NCBI GenBank assembly: GCA_007131895.1
Contig: SLPR01000047.1
Coordinates: forward strand, 1-7,646
Origin: Bacteroidales bacterium
GTDB lineage: Bacteria > Bacteroidota > Bacteroidia > Bacteroidales > UBA7960
Direction: 5' to 3'
DNA: 7,646 nt
Positions 1 through 5,999 of the stretch are shown piece by piece. The notes below the pieces were generated by a model, which was given only the letters and a program-made list of their open reading frames with translations, was not told where the DNA came from and searched no databases. Numbering within the stretch: position 1 is the first letter of the stretch; each line of letters begins with the position of its first letter. Position numbers and translations under genes: made by a program.

Positions 1-115
1 CAAGAATAACGAAAATAACGGGAAAAAGGATATTCCTTTTGGCTATATAAAAGAATAGCTTTATATCAAGTTCGTCATTGATGGATGATATTTTTTTTAC
101 CGTTGGGTTGGTCAT
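1..115 (-). CDS. Wzc-like polysaccharide chain-length / tyrosine-kinase protein, N-terminal fragment
   Basis: Only the first 38 codons are present; the gene runs off the left edge. It starts with ATG at 113-115. The visible protein has a short polar N-terminus (MTNPTVKKISSINDELDIK) and then LFFYIAKRNILFPVIFVIL, where a basic cytoplasmic stretch leads into the first membrane helix. This layout is typical of Wzz/Wzc polysaccharide co-polymerases, which sit in the inner membrane, set polymer length and, in the BY-kinase form, carry a C-terminal tyrosine kinase that governs export. The start lies 4 bases after the stop of the Wza-like exporter gene, the classic wza-wzc order, which suggests one transcript and coupled translation. 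The family call rests on the neighbour and the N-terminal pattern; no Wzz-domain core or kinase motif (Walker A, Tyr tail) is visible, so a plain Wzz without kinase is also possible. Confidence 0.7.
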   Translation of the reverse strand, partial: MTNPTVKKISSINDELDIKLFFYIAKRNILFPVIFVIL

Positions 116-119
116 TTGC

Positions 120-884
120 CTATTTAAACAATGAATAAACTATTAATGCTGTAGACAATAATGTGAGATAAGGGCCAATATTCTCCATTATGCGTTGTGG
201 CACTCTTTCCCGTGGCTCCACGTAGATAATATCATTGGCCTGAATTATCATATCTGCATTTTGCACCCCCTCAATAGTAGAGAGGTCTATAAGGAAAATC
301 TCTGGATTTCTCAGGTCACCCCTGATTACTTTAACCCTGCTGGCTCGTCCGTCAGCAATACCACCTGCCATGGCAAGGGCCTCAAAAATATTGGTATTGG
401 TATTCTCCAGGTAAACAACACTGGAAGTGCCTCCTCTGCCCCCGGGGAAAATTGTTACACGGTGATTGGTAACCCTGAGCCTTACAAAGGGCTTGTTATA
501 AAACTGCGAAAACTCATTTTCAAGGAATTTTTCGGCTTCCCGCAGGGTCATTCCACTGAGTTTTACCCTCCCCATCACGGGAAGTTTAACCATTCCGTCA
601 AACTCGATGGTGTAATTCTGGTCTCCCCTCATTTGTTGCGTAAGTGGGGATATGGGATCAATCAATCTTTCGCCCTCATTGGTATACAACCTGAAGTAGA
701 GCTCATCATTGGGAGCAAGACGATACTCCTCCAAAACAACCTCCTCGGGAAATTCAGCATATTCATAGCCGGGCGGAGTGCGTAGCATCCGCTCTGGATT
801 CAATATCTGACAGGAGGAAAACAGGAAAGCGATGATAATGAAGGTCCAGTATTTATTCACGTACAGCCCGGATTTTTTATGCAA
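120..884 (-). CDS. Wza-like polysaccharide biosynthesis/export lipoprotein (Poly_export + SLBB)
   Basis: This protein is the probable outer-membrane channel component that exports capsule or exopolysaccharide. Seen in the 254 residues: a hydrophobic signal segment (about 12-22) ending in the lipobox LFSSC with Cys25 as the predicted lipidated residue; a poly_export domain (about 53-140, including IEFDGMVKLPVMGRVKLSG); one SLBB-type domain (about 142-225, with ALAMAGGIADGR and ANDIIYVEPRERVPQ); and a C-terminal hydrophobic helix (about 236-252). It is much shorter than E. coli Wza (about 380 residues), as is usual for Bacteroidota homologues with one SLBB domain. There is no ATG before the lipobox: the longest frame opens at TTG (882-884), and an in-frame GTG at 858-860 would give a compact signal peptide, MNKYWTFIIIAFLFSSC. 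I give the longer form; the GTG start is equally plausible. The next gene downstream is the Wzc-like fragment, 4 bases away. Confidence 0.88.
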   Translation of the reverse strand: MHKKSGLYVNKYWTFIIIAFLFSSCQILNPERMLRTPPGYEYAEFPEEVVLEEYRLAPNDELYFRLYTNEGERLIDPISPLTQQMRGDQNYTIEFDGMVKLPVMGRVKLSGMTLREAEKFLENEFSQFYNKPFVRLRVTNHRVTIFPGGRGGTSSVVYLENTNTNIFEALAMAGGIADGRASRVKVIRGDLRNPEIFLIDLSTIEGVQNADMIIQANDIIYVEPRERVPQRIMENIGPYLTLLSTALIVYSLFK

Positions 885-907
885 TTCTAAAATATATTTA
901 CAGCCTG

Positions 908-942
908 CAAAATTAGCAAAAGCTTTGGTTTAAAGTGCCAAA
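908..942 (-). promoter_or_regulatory. Possible Bacteroidota promoter for the Wza-like gene
   Basis: On the minus strand TAATTTTG (908-915) matches the Bacteroidota -7 consensus TAnnTTTG, and TTTG (939-942) could be the -33 element. The 23-base spacing is a few bases longer than the usual 19 or so, which weakens the call. Transcription would begin near 901, giving a very short leader before the TTG at 884 or about 40 bases before the GTG at 860. This would allow the export genes to be transcribed independently of the glycosyltransferase gene upstream. Confidence 0.3.
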
Positions 943-1071
943 ATTGTTTGTTTTTAACAGCAACTCCACTATGGGTTTACCCTGATGTGAGAAAAGATAA
1001 GATATTCGAAGACATGAAATTACCAAAACCAAGTCATGACCCGTTGTATCAATTACCCTTCCCTTTTATTG

Positions 1072-1088
1072 GGATGCCGGCATCCGGC
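1072..1088 (-). other. GC-rich palindrome just after the glycosyltransferase gene
   Basis: A perfect 14-base palindrome (GGATGCCGGCATCC, 1072-1085) overlaps an alternative hairpin with a GCCGG/CCGGC stem and a 3-base loop (1076-1088). It begins within a few bases of the glycosyltransferase stop codon (a tandem TGA TGA at 1091-1096). On the minus strand it is followed by AATAAAAGGG and no T tract, so it is not a standard intrinsic terminator. It could act as an mRNA 3' end structure or a weak pause. Its position in the 209-base gap before the Wza-like gene fits a transcript boundary. Confidence 0.3.
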
Positions 1089-1093
1089 TCTCA

Positions 1094-2335
1094 TCAGGCA
1101 GCATCAACCTTGGCAGGCGAAAGCGGAATAGAAATAATTGAACCTTTTTTTCTTTCAAGCAAATCATTGTAAAGGTTCTCCATGTCTTTCACCAGCCGTG
1201 TATAATGGAATTTTTCACCCACTTGCTCCCAGCCGTTTGCTGAAAACTCCTGCCGCAACCTGTCATCTTCTACAAGCCTGAGCAATCCGGAGGCAAAACC
1301 TGCGGTGTCATCTCTATCGGCAAGCAGAGCAGTTTTCCCTTCCACCACAACATTCTCAATTCCTCCCACCCTGGTAGAAACCACGGGGGTACCTGCAGCC
1401 TGGGCCTCTATAAGGCTCACCGGTGTGCCCTCATTGAGTGAGGTAAGTGCTACAATATCCAGCCCGGCATTTACATAATCCATTTCTGTTATCCAGCTGG
1501 TAAAAGTAAGGGGAGCAGGTTTGTAATCACCCACACCATTTACAAATTGAATCCCAAGGTCAATGGCCTTTTGCTTAATGATTTCACGTGATTCACCATC
1601 ACCCACTATAAAGGCCCTGATCTTCCTGCGGGTACGTGATTGAACCATGCGCAGGGCATCCAGAAACATCGAGTGATTTTTGATGGGAACCAGCCTGCCA
1701 ATGATACCTATGGCAATTTCATCATCGGCAATTTTGTAACGTTTTCTGAAAATAAGTCTTTTCTCGGGCATGTTTTCCCGAAAACGATTCAGATCGAAAC
1801 CCAGCGGAATTACACTTACCTTTTCAGCGGGGCAAATATTGTATTTCTGTGTAAAGTCATATTTCTGCGCTTCACTAATGGCTACAATTGCGTTGCTTTT
1901 TTGAGCCATGTATCTTTCCACGGATTTATAAAAGGCCGTTTTCATCTGGCTGAAATAGGCATCGAAAACATGACCATGAAAGGTGTGCACTATAACAGGA
2001 ACCTTCAAGGTTAATGCTGCATGTCGCCCGAGGGCTCCGGCCTTGGAGGCATGTGTATGAACAATATCAGGACGAAACTCGCGGATAAGGGATTTTATAT
2101 GCTGAAAAGCATGATAATCAGAGACAGGCAAAATCTCCCGCTTCATGGCAGGAATGATATGGGGTTCAATCCCAAGCTTCCTGACAATATACTCCGAATT
2201 CTTCTCGCTGGGGTCATTAGGCCCTCCGGCAAGGAGCGTTTCAAAATCATTGTTCAGGTGTTTGGTTAAATAGGCCGCATTGTAGGTAGGACCTCCTAAA
2301 TTAAACCGATTTAGAATGCGTAAAATACGTGGCAT
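1094..2335 (-). CDS. GT4-family glycosyltransferase (GT-B fold)
   Basis: This is a cytoplasmic, retaining glycosyltransferase that would transfer a sugar from a nucleotide donor to a lipid-linked glycan intermediate. In the 413 residues, the N-terminal acceptor domain shows the early glycine loop LGGPTYN (13-19), PDIVHTHASKAGALGR (89-104) and HTFHGHVFDAYFS (117-129). The C-terminal donor domain shows GRLVPIKN (213-220, with Arg214 and Lys219 as likely phosphate contacts), IVGDGE (243-248), FTSWITEMDYVNAGLDIVALTSL (278-300) and the GT4 E-x7-E signature EGTPVSLIE with Glu302 and Glu310. Length and domain order are complete for the family. It starts at ATG 2333-2335 and ends in tandem in-frame TGA codons. 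It lies between asnB and the exporter genes, which supports a role in exopolysaccharide or capsule repeat-unit assembly. Donor and acceptor sugars cannot be read from the sequence. Confidence 0.93.
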   Translation of the reverse strand: MPRILRILNRFNLGGPTYNAAYLTKHLNNDFETLLAGGPNDPSEKNSEYIVRKLGIEPHIIPAMKREILPVSDYHAFQHIKSLIREFRPDIVHTHASKAGALGRHAALTLKVPVIVHTFHGHVFDAYFSQMKTAFYKSVERYMAQKSNAIVAISEAQKYDFTQKYNICPAEKVSVIPLGFDLNRFRENMPEKRLIFRKRYKIADDEIAIGIIGRLVPIKNHSMFLDALRMVQSRTRRKIRAFIVGDGESREIIKQKAIDLGIQFVNGVGDYKPAPLTFTSWITEMDYVNAGLDIVALTSLNEGTPVSLIEAQAAGTPVVSTRVGGIENVVVEGKTALLADRDDTAGFASGLLRLVEDDRLRQEFSANGWEQVGEKFHYTRLVKDMENLYNDLLERKKGSIISIPLSPAKVDAA

Positions 2336-2341
2336 TTAATC

Positions 2342-2369
2342 TGGCAAATTAAATATGGCAAATTAATAA
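2342..2369. repeat. Two-copy 14-base direct repeat before the glycosyltransferase start
   Basis: An 11-base unit, TGGCAAATTAA, occurs at 2342-2352 and again at 2356-2366, giving a period of 14 bases with near-identical flanks. On the minus strand each copy reads TTAATTTGCCA and so holds a TAATTTG core close to the -7 promoter box. The repeat lies 7 to 34 bases upstream of the glycosyltransferase ATG. It may duplicate a promoter element, or it may be chance in AT-rich DNA. Confidence 0.6.
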
Positions 2370-2388
2370 TAGTTTGCAAAACTACAAA
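2359..2388 (-). promoter_or_regulatory. Candidate promoter for the glycosyltransferase gene
   Basis: On the minus strand TTTG (2385-2388) is followed after exactly 19 bases by TAATTTG (2359-2365), close to the Bacteroidota TTTG-N19-TAnnTTTG arrangement but with the -7 box one base short. The expected start site near 2352 leaves a leader of under 20 bases before ATG at 2335. The 81-base gap between asnB and this gene is long enough to hold it. If real, the glycosyltransferase need not depend on asnB transcription. Confidence 0.35.
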
Positions 2389-2416
2389 AAAGCAGTTAAA
2401 CGGTAGTTAAAAATAA

Positions 2417-4312
2417 TTACAATTGACTATGGAATTTTTTATACCAATGCTGAAAAACTGCTATAGACCATACCTGGGCATGAATTTCGCCCGGATTAGA
2501 AGAAAAAAGTTTTTTCTTTAAATTGTTAATAACTTTCGGATCAAATATTCCCTGATTTTCGATTAACTCGTCATTAAGCCACTCCTTGAGAATGGTATCT
2601 TTCAACTCTTTTCTAAACCATGACAGCAAAGGGACTTCAAAACCTTGTTTAGGGCGAGTGTATAGTTCTGCAGGAAGGTCTTCACGAAATGTATCCCTTA
2701 GTATCTTCTTCCTGCCATGCTTGTCAATTTTAAACGCCTCCGGCATGGAAAAAACCAGGTTAACCAAATCATGGTCCAGGAAGGGGACCCTTACTTCAAG
2801 GGAGTTGGCCATAGACATCATGTCGACTTTGGTGAGCATATCGTTGGGAAGCACCAGGTGCATATCATTGCGCAACAGGCTGTTTATACCCCCATCAGAA
2901 GCCACAAATCTTGTCAGCTCATTTTTCCGGTCATAATACTCTTCTTCACTAACATGGGACAGCAAGAGCCGGGAAGGATAGTTTTCAGGGGCAAAGGATG
3001 CCCAACGCCAATAACGGTCGCTGTCTCGCATTCCCATACCTTCACCGAACCGGTGCAACTGCCTTATCTTGTTGCCCAGGAAGCTGTTGCGCGATTGAGG
3101 CATTACTGACAAAACGGGATGCATGAGCTTTAGCAGCTGTGCATCTGCCCCTCCCATTCTGGCGCGAAAATGGGCCTTGTGCTTATTGTATCCTGCAAAC
3201 ATTTCATCTGCTCCGTCGCCTGACAAAGCTACGGTCACTTTCCTGCGGGTTTCGCGGCTGAGGATATAAACGGCCAGGGCCGAAGAGTCAGCAAAGGGCT
3301 CATCGGTATAATCGAGCACATCGTAAAGGCAGTCAAGCAGGTCGGCAGTACTCAGGGAAAACTCCGTATGGTCTGTTTTGTACATTTTGGCAACACTGGC
3401 AGCATAACGGGTCTCGTCAAACATGGGTTCATCTTTAAACCCAATGGAGAAAGTCTTCAGCTGATGTATATGCCGGGAGGCAAGCGCTACGATAACACTG
3501 CTGTCAATTCCCCCGCTGAGAAAGGCCCCAAGCGGCACATCCGATACCAGTCTTTTTACCACTGCCTCTTCCAGTTTTTGTTTCAACAACTCTTTCCCCT
3601 TTTCATAGGAGAGCGCCCCATATTCAGGGAGTGTCGCCGGGGAAATTTCATAATAACGCTCCATCTCAACCCCTCCCCCAGTGATTTGCATCCAGTAGCC
3701 GGGCATCAGCTTCAATACATCACGATAAATACTCCACGGGCCGGGAATATAATTGAGCTGAAAATAAATTTCCATGGAGGTACGATCCAGTTGCTGGGGA
3801 ATACCCAGTTTGATGAGGGCTTTCATTTCCGAAGCAAAAAGAAACCTTTGCTGGTCCTGAAAATACAACAGGGGTTTTATTCCAAACCGGTCGCGGGCCA
3901 GAAGGATTGTCTCTTTTGTATGGTCATAGAAAGCAAAAGCGAAAAAACCCTGCAGATCACTTATACCTGCAGGCCCTTTCTCCATAAGCCATTTGAGCAA
4001 AACCTCAGTATCGCTTTCTGTACGAAAAGTGATTCCCCGGGCATGCATGATTTCACGCAATTGCCTGAAATTATAAATCTCTCCGTTAAAAACCAGCGTA
4101 TATCTCCCTGACTCATCAGTAAAAGGCTGATTGGCAGCCTCAGTAGGATCAATGATAGAAAGCCTGCTGTGCCCCAGGCAGGTTTGCCGGTGTATGAATG
4201 TGGCCTGAACCTCGGGTCCCCGCTTTTTTAAGGTTTCCAGTGCACTACCAACAAGCCTTTGGGCGCCGTCAACAGGCCCGGTAAAAGAATGGACTCCACA
4301 AATACCACACAT
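2417..4312 (-). CDS. asnB: Asparagine synthetase (glutamine-hydrolysing) / AsnB-type amidotransferase
   Basis: Enzymes of this family hydrolyse glutamine in an N-terminal class II amidotransferase domain and pass the ammonia to an ATP-activated carboxylate, classically aspartate to asparagine. In the 631 residues: catalytic Cys2 (MCGICG) exposed after Met removal; glutamine-site motifs HSRLSIID (48-55, Arg50), FNGEIYN (75-81) and SDTEV (100-104); the ATP-pyrophosphatase loop SGGIDSS (266-272); SGDGADEMFAGY (364-375); and VRVPFLDHDLV (507-517). All key residues appear intact. It is longer than E. coli AsnB (about 554) and nearer the long forms often found in polysaccharide clusters. Because the next genes are a glycosyltransferase and export proteins, the acceptor may be a sugar acid rather than aspartate, as proposed for WbpS-type proteins of O-antigen loci; this is inference. 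ATG at 4310-4312; the Met-Cys start fixes the N-terminus. Confidence 0.93.
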   Translation of the reverse strand: MCGICGVHSFTGPVDGAQRLVGSALETLKKRGPEVQATFIHRQTCLGHSRLSIIDPTEAANQPFTDESGRYTLVFNGEIYNFRQLREIMHARGITFRTESDTEVLLKWLMEKGPAGISDLQGFFAFAFYDHTKETILLARDRFGIKPLLYFQDQQRFLFASEMKALIKLGIPQQLDRTSMEIYFQLNYIPGPWSIYRDVLKLMPGYWMQITGGGVEMERYYEISPATLPEYGALSYEKGKELLKQKLEEAVVKRLVSDVPLGAFLSGGIDSSVIVALASRHIHQLKTFSIGFKDEPMFDETRYAASVAKMYKTDHTEFSLSTADLLDCLYDVLDYTDEPFADSSALAVYILSRETRRKVTVALSGDGADEMFAGYNKHKAHFRARMGGADAQLLKLMHPVLSVMPQSRNSFLGNKIRQLHRFGEGMGMRDSDRYWRWASFAPENYPSRLLLSHVSEEEYYDRKNELTRFVASDGGINSLLRNDMHLVLPNDMLTKVDMMSMANSLEVRVPFLDHDLVNLVFSMPEAFKIDKHGRKKILRDTFREDLPAELYTRPKQGFEVPLLSWFRKELKDTILKEWLNDELIENQGIFDPKVINNLKKKLFSSNPGEIHAQVWSIAVFQHWYKKFHSQL

Positions 4313-4343
4313 CCGATAAAACTGTTCTGTTTACATTCGTTAA

Positions 4344-4364
4344 CAGGTAAAAAAAAAGCACCTG
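4344..4364 (-). other. Oligo-T run inside a small CAGGT/ACCTG stem before asnB
   Basis: On the minus strand the asnB leader region holds CAGGT, then GC plus nine T, then ACCTG: a 5-base-pair stem with an 11-base loop made largely of T. It lies about 32 to 52 bases upstream of the asnB ATG. The T run could end transcription from lpdA or form part of an AT-rich promoter for asnB. Neither role can be settled from the sequence, and I found no good TAnnTTTG box in this gap. Confidence 0.3.
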
Positions 4365-4380
4365 ACCATCAATATTTATC

Positions 4381-4434
4381 AACTCCTACAAGAGTTTTCT
4401 TGCGGATCCTTATAGATAGTGCCAGCAAGAAAAC
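4381..4434. repeat. Inverted repeats in the lpdA-asnB gap
   Basis: A perfect 10-base inverted repeat, GTTTTCTTGC (4394-4403) and GCAAGAAAAC (4425-4434), flanks a 21-base spacer. A smaller AACTC/GAGTT stem with a 6-base loop (4381-4396) overlaps its left arm, so the two hairpins would compete. Both lie in the 150-base gap after the lpdA stop (4463) and before the asnB start. On the minus strand a run of nine T (4349-4357) follows, but more than 35 bases beyond the large stem, too far for a normal intrinsic terminator. It may be an lpdA mRNA 3' end structure, an operator for asnB, or chance. Confidence 0.45.
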
Positions 4435-4462
4435 AACCATTTTCTGGGTTTTCCCCCTGATT

Positions 4463-5854
4463 CTACATATGAATTACTTCATCGTATGCCGCAGCAGTAG
4501 CCTCCATCATAGCCTCACTCATGGTGGGATGGGGATGCACTGACTTGATGATTTCATGGCCGGTGGTTTCCAGTTTGCGGGCCACAACGGCTTCAGCAAT
4601 CATCTCGGTTACGTTGGCTCCAATCATATGCACCCCGAGCAACTCACCATATTTGGCATCAAAAATTACCTTGACAAACCCATCCTTAACCCCTGCGGCA
4701 CTGGCTTTCCCAGAGGCAGTAAATGGAAACTTCCCAACTTTCAGTTCGTACCCTGCCTCTTTGGCAGCTTTTTCAGTATACCCTACCGATGCTACCTCGG
4801 GGCTGCTATAGGTACAACCGGGAATGTTGTTGTAATCAATAGGCTCAGGATGATGCCCTGCGATTTTCTCCACGCAGGTAATCCCTTCTGCCGAAGCCAC
4901 GTGAGCCAGCGCCTGGCCCGAAACAACATCACCAATGGCATAATATCCTTCTACATTGGTACGGTAAAATTCATCCACAATGATTTTATCCTTTTCTACC
5001 TTGATACCGGCTTCTTCCAGTCCAATGCCTTCTATGTTGGTGGCAATTCCCACGGCTGAAAGTACAATATCAGCTTCCACCTCAACATCACCTTTTGCAG
5101 TTTTTATTTTTACCTTACATTTTTCGCCAGAAGTATCCACCTCTTCTACCGAAGAACCGGTCATTACTTTCATACCTGCCTTTTTAAAGGACCTCTCCAG
5201 TTGTTTCGAAACATCCTCATCTTCCACAGGGACCAGGCGGGGCAAGTATTCTACCAGGGTAACCTTAGTGCCAATGGCATTATAAAAGTAGGCAAACTCA
5301 GATCCAATGGCTCCTGAACCTACCACAACCATGCTCTCAGGCTGTTTTTCGAGCACCATGGCTTTGCGGTATCCAATGATTTTTTCTCCATCCTGCTTCA
5401 GGTTGGGCAATTCACGCGACCTTGCACCCGTAGCAATGACAATATGTTTGGCTTCATACTCTGTGGTTTTGCCATCTTCGGCTTTCACCTCAACTTTTTT
5501 CCCCGGCAGCACTTTCCCGAAGCCTTCAATTGTATCGATTTTATTTTTCTTAAAGAGGTATTGAATACCCTTGCTCATGCCTGCAGCTACTTCGCGGCTT
5601 CTTTTTACCATGGCAGGAAAATCGGCTTTTGCCTCCCCATCAATGGAAATACCATAGTCACTTGCCTTTTTCAGGTATTCAAAAACGTTGGCACTTTTGA
5701 GCAGGGCCTTGGTAGGGATGCATCCCCAGTTGAGACAAACCCCTCCCAGTTCAGCTTTTTCCACTACAGCTACTTTCATTCCCAGTTGCGATGCCCTGAT
5801 GGCAGCCACATACCCTCCGGGGCCACTTCCAATAACAATCAAATCGTAATTCAT
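4463..5854 (-). CDS. lpdA: Dihydrolipoyl dehydrogenase (E3, FAD-dependent)
   Basis: This flavoenzyme re-oxidises the dihydrolipoyl groups of 2-oxoacid dehydrogenase complexes and the glycine cleavage H protein with NAD+. In the 463 residues: FAD-binding GSGPGG (9-14) with the acidic residue at the end of the second strand (Glu32); the redox disulfide in GGVCLNWGCIPTK (Cys40, Cys45); ATGARSRELP (141-150); the NAD-binding loop GSGAIGSE (179-186); the second FAD motif YAIGDV (305-310, Asp309); and the C-terminal dimer-interface motif HPHPTMSE (440-447), with His442 and Glu447 as the catalytic pair. Length and motif order are those of a full, active enzyme. Start at ATG 5852-5854. No E1, E2 or glycine-cleavage gene lies beside it, so its partner complexes must be encoded elsewhere. 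A 145-base gap separates it from the MFS gene; an imperfect TAATTTAG box is present there but has no clear -33 partner. Confidence 0.97.
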   Translation of the reverse strand: MNYDLIVIGSGPGGYVAAIRASQLGMKVAVVEKAELGGVCLNWGCIPTKALLKSANVFEYLKKASDYGISIDGEAKADFPAMVKRSREVAAGMSKGIQYLFKKNKIDTIEGFGKVLPGKKVEVKAEDGKTTEYEAKHIVIATGARSRELPNLKQDGEKIIGYRKAMVLEKQPESMVVVGSGAIGSEFAYFYNAIGTKVTLVEYLPRLVPVEDEDVSKQLERSFKKAGMKVMTGSSVEEVDTSGEKCKVKIKTAKGDVEVEADIVLSAVGIATNIEGIGLEEAGIKVEKDKIIVDEFYRTNVEGYYAIGDVVSGQALAHVASAEGITCVEKIAGHHPEPIDYNNIPGCTYSSPEVASVGYTEKAAKEAGYELKVGKFPFTASGKASAAGVKDGFVKVIFDAKYGELLGVHMIGANVTEMIAEAVVARKLETTGHEIIKSVHPHPTMSEAMMEATAAAYDEVIHM

Positions 5855-5961
5855 ATCTGTGTATATTTTAAATTCGTAAAGGTTTTATATGCTAAATTAT
5901 AAATTTTCTGTGGTTTTGATGAGGTTAATAAAAAGCTATTTTTCAACTTTACAACTGATAG

Positions 5962-5975
5962 GCCTGTCGCCAGGC
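5962..5975 (-). terminator. Short GNRA-loop hairpin after the MFS gene
   Basis: On the minus strand GCCTG-GCGA-CAGGC forms a 5-base-pair stem closed by a GCGA tetraloop, a GNRA type that stabilises RNA hairpins. It lies about 25 bases after the MFS stop codon (6000-6002). The following bases are CTATCAGTTG, with no T run, so it is not a standard intrinsic terminator. It may protect or end the MFS transcript before lpdA. Confidence 0.3.
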
Positions 5976-5999
5976 AAGTAAAATCAAGGAGTCCGTTTT

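Noticed and set aside
195..785. Plus-strand open frame of 196 codons opposite the Wza-like gene
   Set aside because: It lies entirely antisense to a well-supported export gene, has no recognisable domain, and its composition follows the opposite-strand codons.
948..1172. Plus-strand open frame of 74 codons
   Set aside because: Its 3' part is antisense to the end of the glycosyltransferase gene and the rest covers the intergenic gap; no domain or signal peptide is visible.
3368..4111. Plus-strand open frame of 247 codons
   Set aside because: It is fully antisense to asnB, whose catalytic motifs are intact across the same bases; the long frame is a by-product of asnB codon use.
3961..4152. 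Minus-strand 63-codon frame inside asnB
   Set aside because: It is nested in another frame of asnB with no independent support.
4521..5902. Several plus-strand open frames over lpdA
   Set aside because: They overlap each other in different frames and are antisense to a complete dihydrolipoyl dehydrogenase with all motifs.
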